Assembly: GCF_000701425.1 (NCBI RefSeq)
Contig: NZ_JNIW01000016.1
Location: forward strand, 1-64,000
Length of the DNA stretch: 64,000 bases
Reading direction: 5' to 3'
Source of the DNA: Deinococcus frigens DSM 12807
GTDB lineage: Bacteria > Deinococcota > Deinococci > Deinococcales > Deinococcaceae
Position 1 is the first letter of the stretch. Every line of letters starts with the position of its first letter. Shown here in pieces: positions 50,418 to 60,312 of this stretch. The notes beneath the pieces were generated by a model, which saw nothing but the letters and a program-made list of their open reading frames with translations, ran no database searches and was not told the origin of the DNA. The translations under genes and the position numbers were made by a program.

Positions 50418-51326
50418 TCAGCCGTAGCGGGCCGCCAGTGCCGCACCGATCACTCCCGCGTCCGGCCCAAGCTGCGCGCGGCGAATGGTGACGGGCGCAA
50501 AGCCCTGGGCGTACTCGTCGGCTGCTGCCTGCACGCCGTGGAAGAAGTAATCGCCCACGCTGGCAACGCCGCCGCCGATCACGAAGACCTCGGGGTCAAT
50601 GATTTTCTGAAGGTCCGCCAGCGCCACGCCAATGTGCTTCATGGCCTGCGCGATCACGCGCCGCACACCGGGATGGCCCTGCTGCGCCAGCATGAACGCC
50701 TCGGCGGTGCTCACGTCGCGGTTCAGGGCGTAGCTGGCGTCGCGGGCAATCGCGGTGCCACTGGCGACGGCCTCCAGCGCGCCATCCAGCCCCGCGCCGC
50801 TGACCGGGCCGCCGGGCATCACCGTGATGTGGCCCAGTTCTCCCGCCACGCCATGCCGCCCACGCCAGATGCGCCCGTTCAGCACGATGCCCGCGCCGAT
50901 GCCAGTGCTGACGGTCACGTAGATGCTGCTCTCGGTGCCGCGCGCGGCTCCCAGGTACGCCTCGGCCAGGGCGGCGGCCTTGGCGTCGTTTTCCAGCACG
51001 ATGCGCTGCGACAGGCGTTCCAGCAGACCGTCCACCATCGGCACGTCGTTGAAGCCGTAGATGTTGGGGGCAAACTTGACGCGGGTGCGGTCGCTGTTGA
51101 GCGGCCCCGGAATACCCACGCCGATCAGGCGGGCGTCGGGGTGCTTGCGCTGCAACTCCGCGATCTGCGCGGCGATGGCGTCCAGCACCGCCTCCCAGCC
51201 GGTCTCGGGGGTGGGCTGGACGTGGCGGTCCTGCAACTCGTCGCCGCGCAGCACGCCGGTGGCGATCTTGGTGCCGCCGACATCCACACCGATGCTGACT
51301 TGTTCGGGAAGGGGGAACGTGGTCAT
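50418..51326 (-). CDS. glk: ROK-family glucokinase
   Basis: The 302-residue sugar kinase has the ATP-phosphate loop SIGVDVGGTKIATGVL, the substrate-binding NDAKAAALAEAYLGAARG with catalytic Asp, and the family EGxxGH element as ELGHITVMPGG. It phosphorylates glucose at the start of glycolysis. The ROK zinc-binding motif CxCGxxGC is replaced by SGAGLDGA, so the three zinc Cys are missing. Confidence 0.9.
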   Translation of the reverse strand: MTTFPLPEQVSIGVDVGGTKIATGVLRGDELQDRHVQPTPETGWEAVLDAIAAQIAELQRKHPDARLIGVGIPGPLNSDRTRVKFAPNIYGFNDVPMVDGLLERLSQRIVLENDAKAAALAEAYLGAARGTESSIYVTVSTGIGAGIVLNGRIWRGRHGVAGELGHITVMPGGPVSGAGLDGALEAVASGTAIARDASYALNRDVSTAEAFMLAQQGHPGVRRVIAQAMKHIGVALADLQKIIDPEVFVIGGGVASVGDYFFHGVQAAADEYAQGFAPVTIRRAQLGPDAGVIGAALAARYG

Positions 51327-51389
51327 GGGAACTCCTGAAGAGGGGGCGCAGGGGAAAGTGGCTTAATTCATCACTCTATCCCGTCCCGC

Positions 51390-51695
51390 TCAGCTCCCTG
51401 TTTCTCCCCCGGCCTCTTCCGGCTCGAAGCCCAGCAACTCCAGCGCCTCGGCCAGTTGCACCTGTGGCACGTACAGGCCCACGTCGCCCAGGTAACCGCC
51501 CGTTTCAATCTCGATGACCGGAGACACCATCACCCACTGGAAGGGCGTGCGGACCACGCTGACCACGCCGCCCGCCGACAGGACGCGCCGCCAGCTCTCG
51601 GCCAGCAGGCGCGGCAGGGTCTCCACGCGGACCCAGGGATCGCCCTGGTACAGCACGCGCTCCTGGTACTGGTTGTTGCGGGAGGGACCGCTCAT
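51390..51695 (-). CDS. Hypothetical protein (DUF2007-like)
   Basis: The 101-residue product from ATG 51695 starts with a short polar segment and then reads VLYQGDPWVRVETLPRLLAE, SWRRVLSAGGVVSVVR and LYVPQVQLAEALELLGFEPEE. The arrangement of alternating strand and helix with a final EALELLG helix resembles DUF2007 putative signal-transduction proteins, but the match is weak. Its start overlaps the thioesterase stop (ATGA). Confidence 0.6.
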   Translation of the reverse strand: MSGPSRNNQYQERVLYQGDPWVRVETLPRLLAESWRRVLSAGGVVSVVRTPFQWVMVSPVIEIETGGYLGDVGLYVPQVQLAEALELLGFEPEEAGGETGS

Positions 51696-52168
51696 GGGGT
51701 TTCGTCCAGACGGGCCAGCAGCGGCCTGACCAGTTCGTGGAAGCGCCCCGGCAGAGCTTCGGGGATATGCTCGGCGTTCACGCGCACCTGCACCGAGCGG
51801 GCAAAGGCGCAGGGCACGTTGTCGGCCACGAAGCGGGCGGCCACGGTCCAACTGCTCCGTCCCACCCGCTCCACCAGCGACTCGATGAACACGGCCTGCC
51901 CCAGCCGGATCTCGCGCACGTAATCCAGTTCCAGGCGGGCCAGCATGGAATGGTCATCGTCACCCTGGATGCCCGTCGCCGCCGACATGTCCATGCGCGC
52001 CACCTCCAGAAACTCGGCGTAACGGGCGTTGTTGACATGGCCCATCGCGTCCACGTCGGCAAAACGGAGCTGAATGTCGGTGCGGTGCGCCTCATGCCAG
52101 TTCAGGGCTGGAATGCGCCCACCAGACAGGGCCGGGGAGGTTGGGGCGGGAGAGGGCGGAACAGTCAT
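51692..52168 (-). CDS. 4HBT hot-dog-fold acyl-CoA thioesterase
   Basis: The 158-residue product has the 4-hydroxybenzoyl-CoA thioesterase signature FADVDAMGHVNNARYAEFLE with the catalytic Asp. Acyl-CoA is the expected substrate class. TAGACT on the minus strand ends 7 bp before ATG 52168, pointing to a leaderless start. The first 25 residues are Pro/Ser-rich and not conserved. Confidence 0.88.
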   Translation of the reverse strand: MTVPPSPAPTSPALSGGRIPALNWHEAHRTDIQLRFADVDAMGHVNNARYAEFLEVARMDMSAATGIQGDDDHSMLARLELDYVREIRLGQAVFIESLVERVGRSSWTVAARFVADNVPCAFARSVQVRVNAEHIPEALPGRFHELVRPLLARLDETP

Positions 52169-52255
52169 GCCTCCCAGTCTAGCGGGCTGTGTGGACGGCC
52201 CCCCTGCGCCCCGTTCCAGAGCACCGCTGGCAGCACACTCCTGGGGAGCGGGCGC

Positions 52256-52261
52256 TATGCT
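52256..52261 (+). promoter_or_regulatory. -10 element (TATGCT) for the FtsB-like gene
   Basis: TATGCT ends 8 bp before ATG 52270; no ribosome site is seen, so a leaderless start is likely. Confidence 0.5.
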
Positions 52262-52269
52262 GGGGCCGC

Positions 52270-52662
52270 ATGACCGACGCGCCGCCCCCCCCACCCCCAC
52301 CGCAGCGCCGGGCGTGGTGGCGGCAGCTCAGCTACCGGCGGCTGGCCCGCCTGCCTCTGACCATGATGCTGGCCAGCCTGCTGGCGGGGCTGGGCATCGT
52401 GCAGCTCAGCTTTCAACTGATCAACACCGCTTACCGCAGCGTGTCCTGGAGTCACCAGACCGGGAAGGCCCAGGTCCGCATCCAGGGCCTGGAGCGCGAC
52501 GTGCAGGTCTTGCAGGACGCCGAGGCCAGCGCCAACACCCCCGAATATCTGCGGGAACTCGCCCGCTGTCAGGGTTTTGTGGGCGTTGACGAACGCATCG
52601 TCGTCAGCCCGGACGCCCCCGAAAGTCCCGGCGAGAACTGCAAGGCGCTGCGGCTGCCGTAG
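52270..52662 (+). CDS. FtsB/DivIC-like small membrane protein
   Basis: The 130-residue protein has a Pro-rich cytoplasmic start, one membrane helix (LPLTMMLASLLAGLGIVQLSFQLI) and then a short coiled coil (HQTGKAQVRIQGLERDVQVL) with a C-terminal segment containing two Cys (LARCQGFVGVDERIVV, ENCKALRLP). This layout fits FtsB/DivIC septum proteins, which act with FtsL and FtsQ. Sequence identity is too low for certainty. Confidence 0.6.
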   Translation: MTDAPPPPPPPQRRAWWRQLSYRRLARLPLTMMLASLLAGLGIVQLSFQLINTAYRSVSWSHQTGKAQVRIQGLERDVQVLQDAEASANTPEYLRELARCQGFVGVDERIVVSPDAPESPGENCKALRLP

Positions 52663-52700
52663 GAATGGAGAGTCAAGCTGAGGCTTCGCCCGTCTTTTTT

Positions 52701-52728
52701 CACACCCGACAACCCACAGCCCACCACC
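52701..52728 (-). repeat. Heptad repeat array after deoA
   Basis: On the minus strand four 7-bp units follow one another: GGTGGTG, GGCTGTG, GGTTGTC, GGGTGTG. It lies directly behind the deoA stop. Confidence 0.7.
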
Positions 52729-52729
52729 C

Positions 52730-54043
52730 TTAAAACACCCGGTCAAGTATCAGCTTTTCCGGCTCCGGGGCCACTTCTGCGGTGCCCAGACCCCCGGTCA
52801 GGAGGCGCTGGGCCACGTCCAGGCCGCGTCCATTCCGGTGGTACAGGCGCAGCACCACCTCGCCCGCCGTCACGGCCTCGCCCGGCTTCCTGATCAGTTC
52901 CACACCGACGCCGTGATCGATGGCCTCGCCCTTGCGTTCGCGTCCGCCGCCCAGGGCCAGCACCGCGCGGCCCACGTTCAGGGCGTCGATGCGGTCCACG
53001 AACCCGGCAGCGGGCGCAATGACCTCGGCGCGTCCGGGGGCCACATCGAGCAGTGAGGGGTCATCCACCAGCGCCGGATCGCCGCCCTGCGCCTCCACGA
53101 AGGCGCGGAACCTCGCCAGGGCCGTGCCGTCGTGCAAGGTGGCGCGGGCACGGGCCTCGGCTGCCGCCTCTTCCTCGCCGTGGGCGGCCAGGGCCTCCAC
53201 TGCCAGCGCCACGCACAGCTCGGTCAGGTCCTGCGGCCCCTCGCCGCGCAGGGTGGCCAGGGCCTCCTGCACCTCCAGGCTGTTGCCCGCCAGATGGCCC
53301 AGCGGGGTGTCCATATCGGTCAGCACGGCGCGCACCTGCCGCCCGGCGTGGGTGCCGATGTCCACCATCGCGCGGGCCAGTGCGCGGCCATCCTCCAGCG
53401 TTTTCATAAACGCCCCGGCCCCCACCTTCACATCCAGCACCACCGTGTGCGCCCCGGAGGCCAGTTTCTTGCTCATGATCGAGCTGGCGATCAGCGGCAG
53501 GCAGTCCACCGTGGCCGTCACGTCGCGCAGGGCGTACAGCTTGCCGTCAGCGGGGGCCAGGTCTCTACTCTGCCCCACCAGCGCCAGCCCGATGTCGTGC
53601 GCCTGCTTGATAAACCGCTCCTCCGACAGTTCGGAGGTCCAGCCCGGAAAGCTTTCGAGCTTGTCGATGGTGCCGCCCGTGTGCGCCAGACCGCGTCCGC
53701 TCATCTTGGCCACCGTCAGGCCCAGCGCGGCCAGCATCGGGGTCAGGATCAGGCTGGTCTTGTCGCCCACGCCCCCGGTGCTGTGCTTGTCCACCGTGCG
53801 CGGCAGGTCTCCCAGGTCCATCTGGTCGCCGCTCCCGGCCATCACCAGCGTCAGGTCCGCCGTTTCCTGCGCGGTCATGCCCTTCAGGTATACGGCCATC
53901 AGCCACGCGCTGATCTGGTAGTCGGGCACCTCGCCGCGCGTGTAGCCGCCGATCAGAGCCTGTAGCTCGGCGCGGGAATGCTGGCCGCCGTCGCGCTTCT
54001 TGCGGATCAGGTCTGGGACGTTAAAAGAGTCAGGGAAAGTCAT
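52730..54043 (-). CDS. deoA: Pyrimidine-nucleoside/thymidine phosphorylase
   Basis: The 437-residue enzyme shows the NP-II family signature [20 protein letters not shown] and [22 protein letters not shown]. The C-terminal PYNP domain contains the [20 protein letters not shown] sequence. It cleaves thymidine, uridine or deoxyuridine with phosphate for nucleoside salvage. It lies 8 bp downstream of the ferredoxin-CDGSH gene, in the same operon as a WYL regulator. Confidence 0.94.
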   Translation of the reverse strand: MTFPDSFNVPDLIRKKRDGGQHSRAELQALIGGYTRGEVPDYQISAWLMAVYLKGMTAQETADLTLVMAGSGDQMDLGDLPRTVDKHSTGGVGDKTSLILTPMLAALGLTVAKMSGRGLAHTGGTIDKLESFPGWTSELSEERFIKQAHDIGLALVGQSRDLAPADGKLYALRDVTATVDCLPLIASSIMSKKLASGAHTVVLDVKVGAGAFMKTLEDGRALARAMVDIGTHAGRQVRAVLTDMDTPLGHLAGNSLEVQEALATLRGEGPQDLTELCVALAVEALAAHGEEEAAAEARARATLHDGTALARFRAFVEAQGGDPALVDDPSLLDVAPGRAEVIAPAAGFVDRIDALNVGRAVLALGGGRERKGEAIDHGVGVELIRKPGEAVTAGEVVLRLYHRNGRGLDVAQRLLTGGLGTAEVAPEPEKLILDRVF

Positions 54044-54051
54044 GGGGCAGT

Positions 54052-54528
54052 TTAACTGCTGGCTTCAGCGTCCCCACTTTTCCAGCCCACTTTCGCGTGG
54101 GTTCCGTCACAGAAGGGTTTGTTGCTGCTGGCCCCGCAACGACACAGTGCGGCGCGCACCTCCCGAACTTCACCTCTGGGGGTCTGGATGCTCAGGTTGC
54201 CCGATACGGCCAGCGGCCCGTCCGGGATGAGATGGAAGGTGGTGGGAATGGCGGGCGTTTCGGCCTCTCCAGCCTCCAGAGCGTAATGCAGCGCTCCGGT
54301 GGGACAGGTGCGGACCACTGCCGCCACGCGCTCGGCGCTGCCTTGCCACGGCTGAATCCAGGGGCGCTGGGCGGTATCGAAGACCTGCGGCAGCCCGCGA
54401 ATACAGTTGGCGACATGCACGCAACGCCGGGCGTCGTAGTAAACGGTGATGCCGGGCGCGGTGTACGCCTTGCCCTGCGCCAGGTCGGTGGGGGCCAGTT
54501 CTTCAGGGGTATGAGAAGGCTGGGTCAT
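54052..54528 (-). CDS. Divergent ferredoxin-like plus CDGSH iron-sulfur protein
   Basis: The 158-residue protein joins two iron-sulfur modules. Residues about 25-90 resemble the Fer4_19 domain ([20 protein letters not shown], then [10 protein letters not shown]). Residues about 115-150 form a CDGSH cluster ([17 protein letters not shown]) that binds [2Fe-2S] through three Cys and one His. Electron transfer or redox sensing is likely. It lies 8 bp from both neighbours, between a WYL regulator and deoA. Confidence 0.9.
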   Translation of the reverse strand: MTQPSHTPEELAPTDLAQGKAYTAPGITVYYDARRCVHVANCIRGLPQVFDTAQRPWIQPWQGSAERVAAVVRTCPTGALHYALEAGEAETPAIPTTFHLIPDGPLAVSGNLSIQTPRGEVREVRAALCRCGASSNKPFCDGTHAKVGWKSGDAEASS

Positions 54529-54536
54529 GGGTCAGC

Positions 54537-55580
54537 CTACTCCCCGGCCCGGCGCAAAGCGTCGAAACCCAGTTCCTCCAGACCCGGAGACAGCGTGCTG
54601 TCCTCTTCGGCATAGACCCCATTCAGCCGCGCCGTGACCCCCATCGCCCCGCACCGCGCCCCCAGTCGCCCGAACACGGCCAGCAACTCCGGCGGCCCGT
54701 CCACCCGAAAATCGCAGTCCAGGCCCAGAAGGAAGGCGGCAAAACTGCCCAGATCGTCGCGCGTGCAGCGCAGCCGGGTGCCGCCTGCCTCGGCGCTGAC
54801 CTGGGTAAACCAGACCGACACCCGGCCCTGCAAGGTCTCCGGCAGGGCGTCCAGCCACACGCTGATGGGAGCGGCGGCGGCCCCCGGCGGCAGCGTGGAG
54901 CGCAGGTAGGCCAGCGCGTCGAAGTCGGGTGGCGCGGCGAACTTGTCGTTCAGCACGCACAGTTCGGCCATACGGTCCAGCCGGAACGAGCGCAGGGCGT
55001 CGCGCAGATGGCAGCGGCCCACCGCGTACCAGCGCCCGTCCAGGTGCAGGGCGCGGTACACGTCCACCCGGCGCGTTATGGGCCTGGACTGGGGCGAGGC
55101 GTACCGGAATTCCACCGTCTGCGCGGCGTGAACAGCGCCCAGTAGTTTGGAGAGCAGCGCCGCGTCGGTGGACACCACCCACGGCGAACAGTCCAGTTGC
55201 ACCGCGCCTTCCAGCGCCTCCACCGTCTCCCGCAGGGCATGCGGCAGCGTGCGGGCCAGTTTGGCACCCGCCGCATGTGCCGCCGGGGCCAGTGCGCCCA
55301 GTCCCAGCAGGTGCAGCGCCCGCAACCCCAGCGCCAGGCTCAGGGCTTCCTCGCCCGTGAACATCAGCGGCGGCAACCGGAAGCCGGGTTTCAGGCAGTA
55401 CGCCCCGCCCACGCCGCGCCGTCCCTCTACCGGAATGCCCAGATCTTGCAGGCGCGCGATGTAGCGCTGCACCGTGCGCGGGCTGACCTCCAACACGCGG
55501 GCCAGCTCCGCGCCGGTCACGCTCTCGCGGGCCTGAAGCAGTTCCAGCACGGTCAGCACCCGCATGGAGGGGTCATACAT
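54537..55580 (-). CDS. HTH-WYL transcriptional regulator (YafY type)
   Basis: The 347-residue product from ATG 55580 begins with a DeoR-like winged helix (MRVLTVLELLQARESVTGAE, then LARVLEVSPRTVQRYIARLQ). The WYL domain follows (VEFRYASPQSRPITRRVDVYRALHLDGRWYAVGRCHLRDALRSFRLDRM). A C-terminal WCX extension is present. WYL domains sense nucleic acid or nucleotide ligands in several systems. It is divergent from a DinB gene with a 71-bp gap, so it may control both directions, a common YafY-DinB pairing. Confidence 0.88.
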   Translation of the reverse strand: MYDPSMRVLTVLELLQARESVTGAELARVLEVSPRTVQRYIARLQDLGIPVEGRRGVGGAYCLKPGFRLPPLMFTGEEALSLALGLRALHLLGLGALAPAAHAAGAKLARTLPHALRETVEALEGAVQLDCSPWVVSTDAALLSKLLGAVHAAQTVEFRYASPQSRPITRRVDVYRALHLDGRWYAVGRCHLRDALRSFRLDRMAELCVLNDKFAAPPDFDALAYLRSTLPPGAAAAPISVWLDALPETLQGRVSVWFTQVSAEAGGTRLRCTRDDLGSFAAFLLGLDCDFRVDGPPELLAVFGRLGARCGAMGVTARLNGVYAEEDSTLSPGLEELGFDALRRAGE

Positions 55581-55651
55581 CTTGGTAGTCTGCCACACAA
55601 AGACGACAGATCCTGACGGGAATCGGGGTTACGCTGTAGGCGGAGGTCAAG

Positions 55652-56170
55652 ATGTCGAATACGTCCGCAGTTGAAGTGTCCGCTCCAGTATCGGCCCCGC
55701 CCGTGATCGTCTCGCCCGCCCAGTTTCTGGCTTACTGGCAGGGCAACCGCCGATTGACCCGGCGAGTGACCCTGGCTTTTCCAGAGGACCAGTTGTTCAG
55801 CTTCAGCGTGGGCGGAATGCGCCCCTTCGGCGTGCTGGCCTGGGAAATCCATCAGGTCAGCGAATTGACACTGACGGGATTGCTGACCGGCCAGTGGCCC
55901 ATGCCCGAGTGGCGAAACGGCGTCTCGCAGGACCGGGCCGAGCTACTGGATGCCTGGGACGAACTGACGGCCCGCATAGCGGCTGAATTGCCGAAAGTGG
56001 ACCCGGCCTTCTTCCCGCGTATGCACACCCTGCCGTGGGGCGAGATGAGCGGCTGGGCCGCCGCGATCTATAACATCGACAACGAGATTCATCACCGGAG
56101 TCAGGGCTACGTGTACCTGCGGGCACTGGGCACCGAGCCGCCCGCCTTTCCCACCTACATGGGGCCATGA
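55652..56170 (+). CDS. DinB-superfamily protein
   Basis: The 172-residue four-helix protein shows FSVGGMRPFGVLAWEIHQVSEL and YNIDNEIHHRSQGYVYLRALG, with His residues placed for a metal site (IHQ, EIHHR). AGGCGGAGGT precedes the ATG. Its stop overlaps the next start (ATGA). Activity unknown; the divergent WYL regulator suggests induction by a specific signal. Confidence 0.83.
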   Translation: MSNTSAVEVSAPVSAPPVIVSPAQFLAYWQGNRRLTRRVTLAFPEDQLFSFSVGGMRPFGVLAWEIHQVSELTLTGLLTGQWPMPEWRNGVSQDRAELLDAWDELTARIAAELPKVDPAFFPRMHTLPWGEMSGWAAAIYNIDNEIHHRSQGYVYLRALGTEPPAFPTYMGP

Positions 56171-56577
56171 GCGAGACCGCCACAGGAACTTTTACCGTGG
56201 GGCCGCGCGCCGATGCCCCCGCCCGGGCTGTTCCCGAGATCGGGCGGCGGCTGCTGGACAAACAGTGGAGCGGCGATCTGGCCGGGCAGAGCGTGGTGGA
56301 GATGCTGACTTTCATGACGCCCGTGGAGGGTTCGGCGGTCTACGTGGCCATCGAAATCGTCCAGGCCACGCTGAATGGCAAGCAGGGTCGTTTCGCCTTC
56401 TTCCACGCGGGCGTCAGCGAACGCGGCAGCCAGAGCCTGACCTACCGGGTGGTTCCCGATTCCGGCAGCGGGGAACTGGTGGGCCTGAGCGGGGAGCTAC
56501 GGCTGGAGATCGTGGAGGGCGTTCATCACTACAGCTTGCACTACGTTCTTCCGAACTACACACTCTTTTCCCAGTGA
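56167..56577 (+). CDS. DUF3224 protein
   Basis: The 136-residue beta-rich product matches the DUF3224 family: GTFTVGPRADAP at the start, SVVEMLTFMTPVEGSAVYVAIE and the end ELRLEIVEGVHHYSLHYVLP. Members form small barrels resembling allene oxide cyclase-type folds; function unknown. It is coupled to the DinB gene by an ATGA overlap. Confidence 0.82.
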   Translation: MSETATGTFTVGPRADAPARAVPEIGRRLLDKQWSGDLAGQSVVEMLTFMTPVEGSAVYVAIEIVQATLNGKQGRFAFFHAGVSERGSQSLTYRVVPDSGSGELVGLSGELRLEIVEGVHHYSLHYVLPNYTLFSQ

Positions 56578-56586
56578 GAGGTCACC

Positions 56587-56775
56587 ATGACCCAACCCTG
56601 CCCCATTCGCCTGACCCCGGCGGCCCGCGAGAGGATGGAGGCGCTGAACGAGATGAGGTTGGACGCCCGCAGCCGTTCAACATCTGCTCGCCTCCTCGTT
56701 CTGAACATCCCGAAAACGCCACCCCATCTGAACGACGGGCCGATGCCCTGGCCCCTTGCTCTTCAACTTCCATGA
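56587..56775 (+). CDS. Small hypothetical protein, possibly a truncated gene
   Basis: GAGAGGT stands just before ATG 56587, 9 bp after the DUF3224 stop. The 62-residue frame starts with a helix (TPAARERMEALNEMRLDARS) and then becomes Pro-rich without structure (IPKTPPHLNDGPMPWPLALQ). This looks like a gene start joined to non-coding sequence. No family is recognised. Confidence 0.4.
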   Translation: MTQPCPIRLTPAARERMEALNEMRLDARSRSTSARLLVLNIPKTPPHLNDGPMPWPLALQLP

Positions 56776-56793
56776 CACACTCTGCGGTGACCC

Positions 56794-57084
56794 ATGCCCC
56801 TCAATCTTGAGTTCAGTGGCCCGCTCTGGCACTGGCGCGGCCCCGCCCCGTTCTACTTCGTGACCATCCCAGCCGAGCAGGCCCAGCAGATCAAGGCCGC
56901 CGCCCGCTTCGTCAGCTACGGCTGGGGCATGATCCCGGTGCGGGTCAAACTGGGTGAGACCGAATGGAAGACCTCGCTGTTTCCCAAGGATGAGCAGTAC
57001 ATTCTGCCCATCAAAATGGTGGCCAGAAAGGCCGAGAACATCGAGCAAGGTGGCGTGGTGAGCGTGCAAATGCGAGTGGGTTGA
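56794..57084 (+). CDS. DUF1905 protein
   Basis: The 96-residue product follows the DUF1905 pattern: LEFSGPLWHWRGPAPFYFVTIP, GWGMIPVRVKLGETEWKTSLFPKDEQYILPIK and the final VVSVQMRVG. It is a small beta-barrel of unknown role. It sits between DinB genes in one transcription unit. Confidence 0.85.
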   Translation: MPLNLEFSGPLWHWRGPAPFYFVTIPAEQAQQIKAAARFVSYGWGMIPVRVKLGETEWKTSLFPKDEQYILPIKMVARKAENIEQGGVVSVQMRVG

Positions 57085-57106
57085 TGACCCGCACAAAGGA
57101 GAATCC

Positions 57107-57628
57107 ATGACCGATCTGACTCTGCTCCACGAATCCTTCCGCCGCAACGGGCGCGTCAATGCCTTCCTGCTGGAGGCCGTTACGGAGGCCGATCTGGACC
57201 GGTCTGACGGTCAGGGGGGCTGGACCGTGGACCGACACCTGCGGCACATGGCGGGCTTCCGCGTCGGCTGGCTGTGGAACCTGTCGCGCGTCCACGCCGA
57301 GCCACTGCTCGATCTCACCCGGAAAGACGAGGATGGTGATCCCATGTGGCGCTGGCACAACAGCCCGCCGGGTGAACTGGCCGCTGCCTTCAAGTCTGGC
57401 GACGATGCCGCGCTGGATGCCGTTCAGGCCGCGCTGGATGAGAACCGTACCTTTGAAGACCCGCATGGGGAAGGGGCCTACGCCTCCAACCCGGCCCACT
57501 TCCTGCAACACACCATCGTCCATGACAGCCACCACCGGGGACAGATCATGGCGCTGCTGCGATTGGGCGGACGCACGGCACAGGACATGGACGCGCTGGA
57601 CAACCACTGGGCGATCTGGAGGGAATGA
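57107..57628 (+). CDS. DinB-superfamily protein
   Basis: AAAGGAG precedes ATG 57107. The 173-residue protein has the three-His pattern of DinB metal sites (RHLRHMAGF early, FLQHTIVHDSHHRGQIMALL late). It resembles bacillithiol/mycothiol-type transferases and damage-inducible DinB proteins. Its stop overlaps the next gene by 4 bp. Confidence 0.88.
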   Translation: MTDLTLLHESFRRNGRVNAFLLEAVTEADLDRSDGQGGWTVDRHLRHMAGFRVGWLWNLSRVHAEPLLDLTRKDEDGDPMWRWHNSPPGELAAAFKSGDDAALDAVQAALDENRTFEDPHGEGAYASNPAHFLQHTIVHDSHHRGQIMALLRLGGRTAQDMDALDNHWAIWRE

Positions 57629-58143
57629 TGAAAATTGCCGAACTGTATAACTACCTTGTACGCGCCCGCCGCGACCTGTGGGCCACGCTGGAAAGCGTAC
57701 CGGACGAGGTCTTATCGCGTCCCATGCTGGACGGCGACCGGATGCACAGCATCAAAGATCTGATTGCCCACACGGCGGGTGTGGAGGACGGCTGGCTGCA
57801 CTACACGATTCTGCAAGACACGCCTGTAGAGGAAGGGTTTTCCGCGCTGAAAGCCGCCGGGAGCGGCCCGGCCTACGCCCCATTCCCACTTTCAGACCTG
57901 CTGGACTACTGGCGCGCGGTAGAGCAAAGCACCCTGACCTACCTCGCCACCCTGAGCGACGCCGATCTAGAAAAGGTTATTGAGGATTCGCCGGAAGAAC
58001 ACTTCAAACTGGATGGCCTGCTGTGGCACGTCATGTTGCACGAGGTCCGGCACACCGCGCAGATCGCCGCGCTGCTGCGGACACAGGGCATCGGGCCGCC
58101 GTCAATGGACCTGCTGTTCTATCTGCCGAATCTCAAAACGTAG
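57625..58143 (+). CDS. DinB-superfamily protein
   Basis: The 172-residue protein is another DinB member (SIKDLIAHTAGVEDGWLHYT, LLWHVMLHEVRHTAQIAALL), with the metal-type His residues kept. It is coupled to the preceding DinB gene and ends the operon; a strong terminator follows 9 bp later. Confidence 0.9.
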   Translation: MMKIAELYNYLVRARRDLWATLESVPDEVLSRPMLDGDRMHSIKDLIAHTAGVEDGWLHYTILQDTPVEEGFSALKAAGSGPAYAPFPLSDLLDYWRAVEQSTLTYLATLSDADLEKVIEDSPEEHFKLDGLLWHVMLHEVRHTAQIAALLRTQGIGPPSMDLLFYLPNLKT

Positions 58144-58152
58144 GCGAGCACG

Positions 58153-58177
58153 AAAAACCCCCGCGTCTCGGCGGGGG
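58153..58177. terminator. Bidirectional terminator between the DinB operon and ftsH
   Basis: CCCCCGC (58158-58164) and GCGGGGG (58171-58177) form a perfect stem. On the minus strand it is followed by TTTTT, so it mainly serves ftsH; in the plus direction the tail is the weaker CTGTTTGTT. Confidence 0.85.
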
Positions 58178-58207
58178 CTGTTTGTTCCATCAGTTGAAAG
58201 GTGAGGC

Positions 58208-60076
<1,869 letters not shown>

Positions 60077-60131
60077 GAACGTTCCTCCAGGGGGAAAGTG
60101 GGAAAATGGGGCGCAATTCGCCCCTTCTAGA

Positions 60132-60152
60132 CTTGAGTGTACCAGACTCAAG
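60132..60152 (-). promoter_or_regulatory. Inverted repeat over the ftsH promoter region
   Basis: CTTGAGT and ACTCAAG form a perfect 7-bp inverted repeat with a 7-base spacer. On the minus strand it contains a TACACT -10-like element about 60 bp before the ftsH start, so it could be an operator. Confidence 0.5.
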
Positions 60153-60298
60153 GTGTATGAAATTGTCCCGCATTACAACTGGGGTTTGGGGGCTACCTTT
60201 AGCGTTCCGAAAGGTTGCCGCACACCTTGAAAAGCTGGGCCGTCGGCCTTTGCCGGGGCGCAGCGGCCCGCACACGGTCAACCCTCTAAAGGATGGAC

Positions 60299-60304
60299 TA
60301 TCCT
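60299..60304 (+). promoter_or_regulatory. -10 element (TATCCT) for the TPR gene
   Basis: TATCCT ends 8 bp before ATG 60313; GGGGA between them may also serve as a weak ribosome site. Confidence 0.45.
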
Positions 60305-60312
60305 GACGGGGA

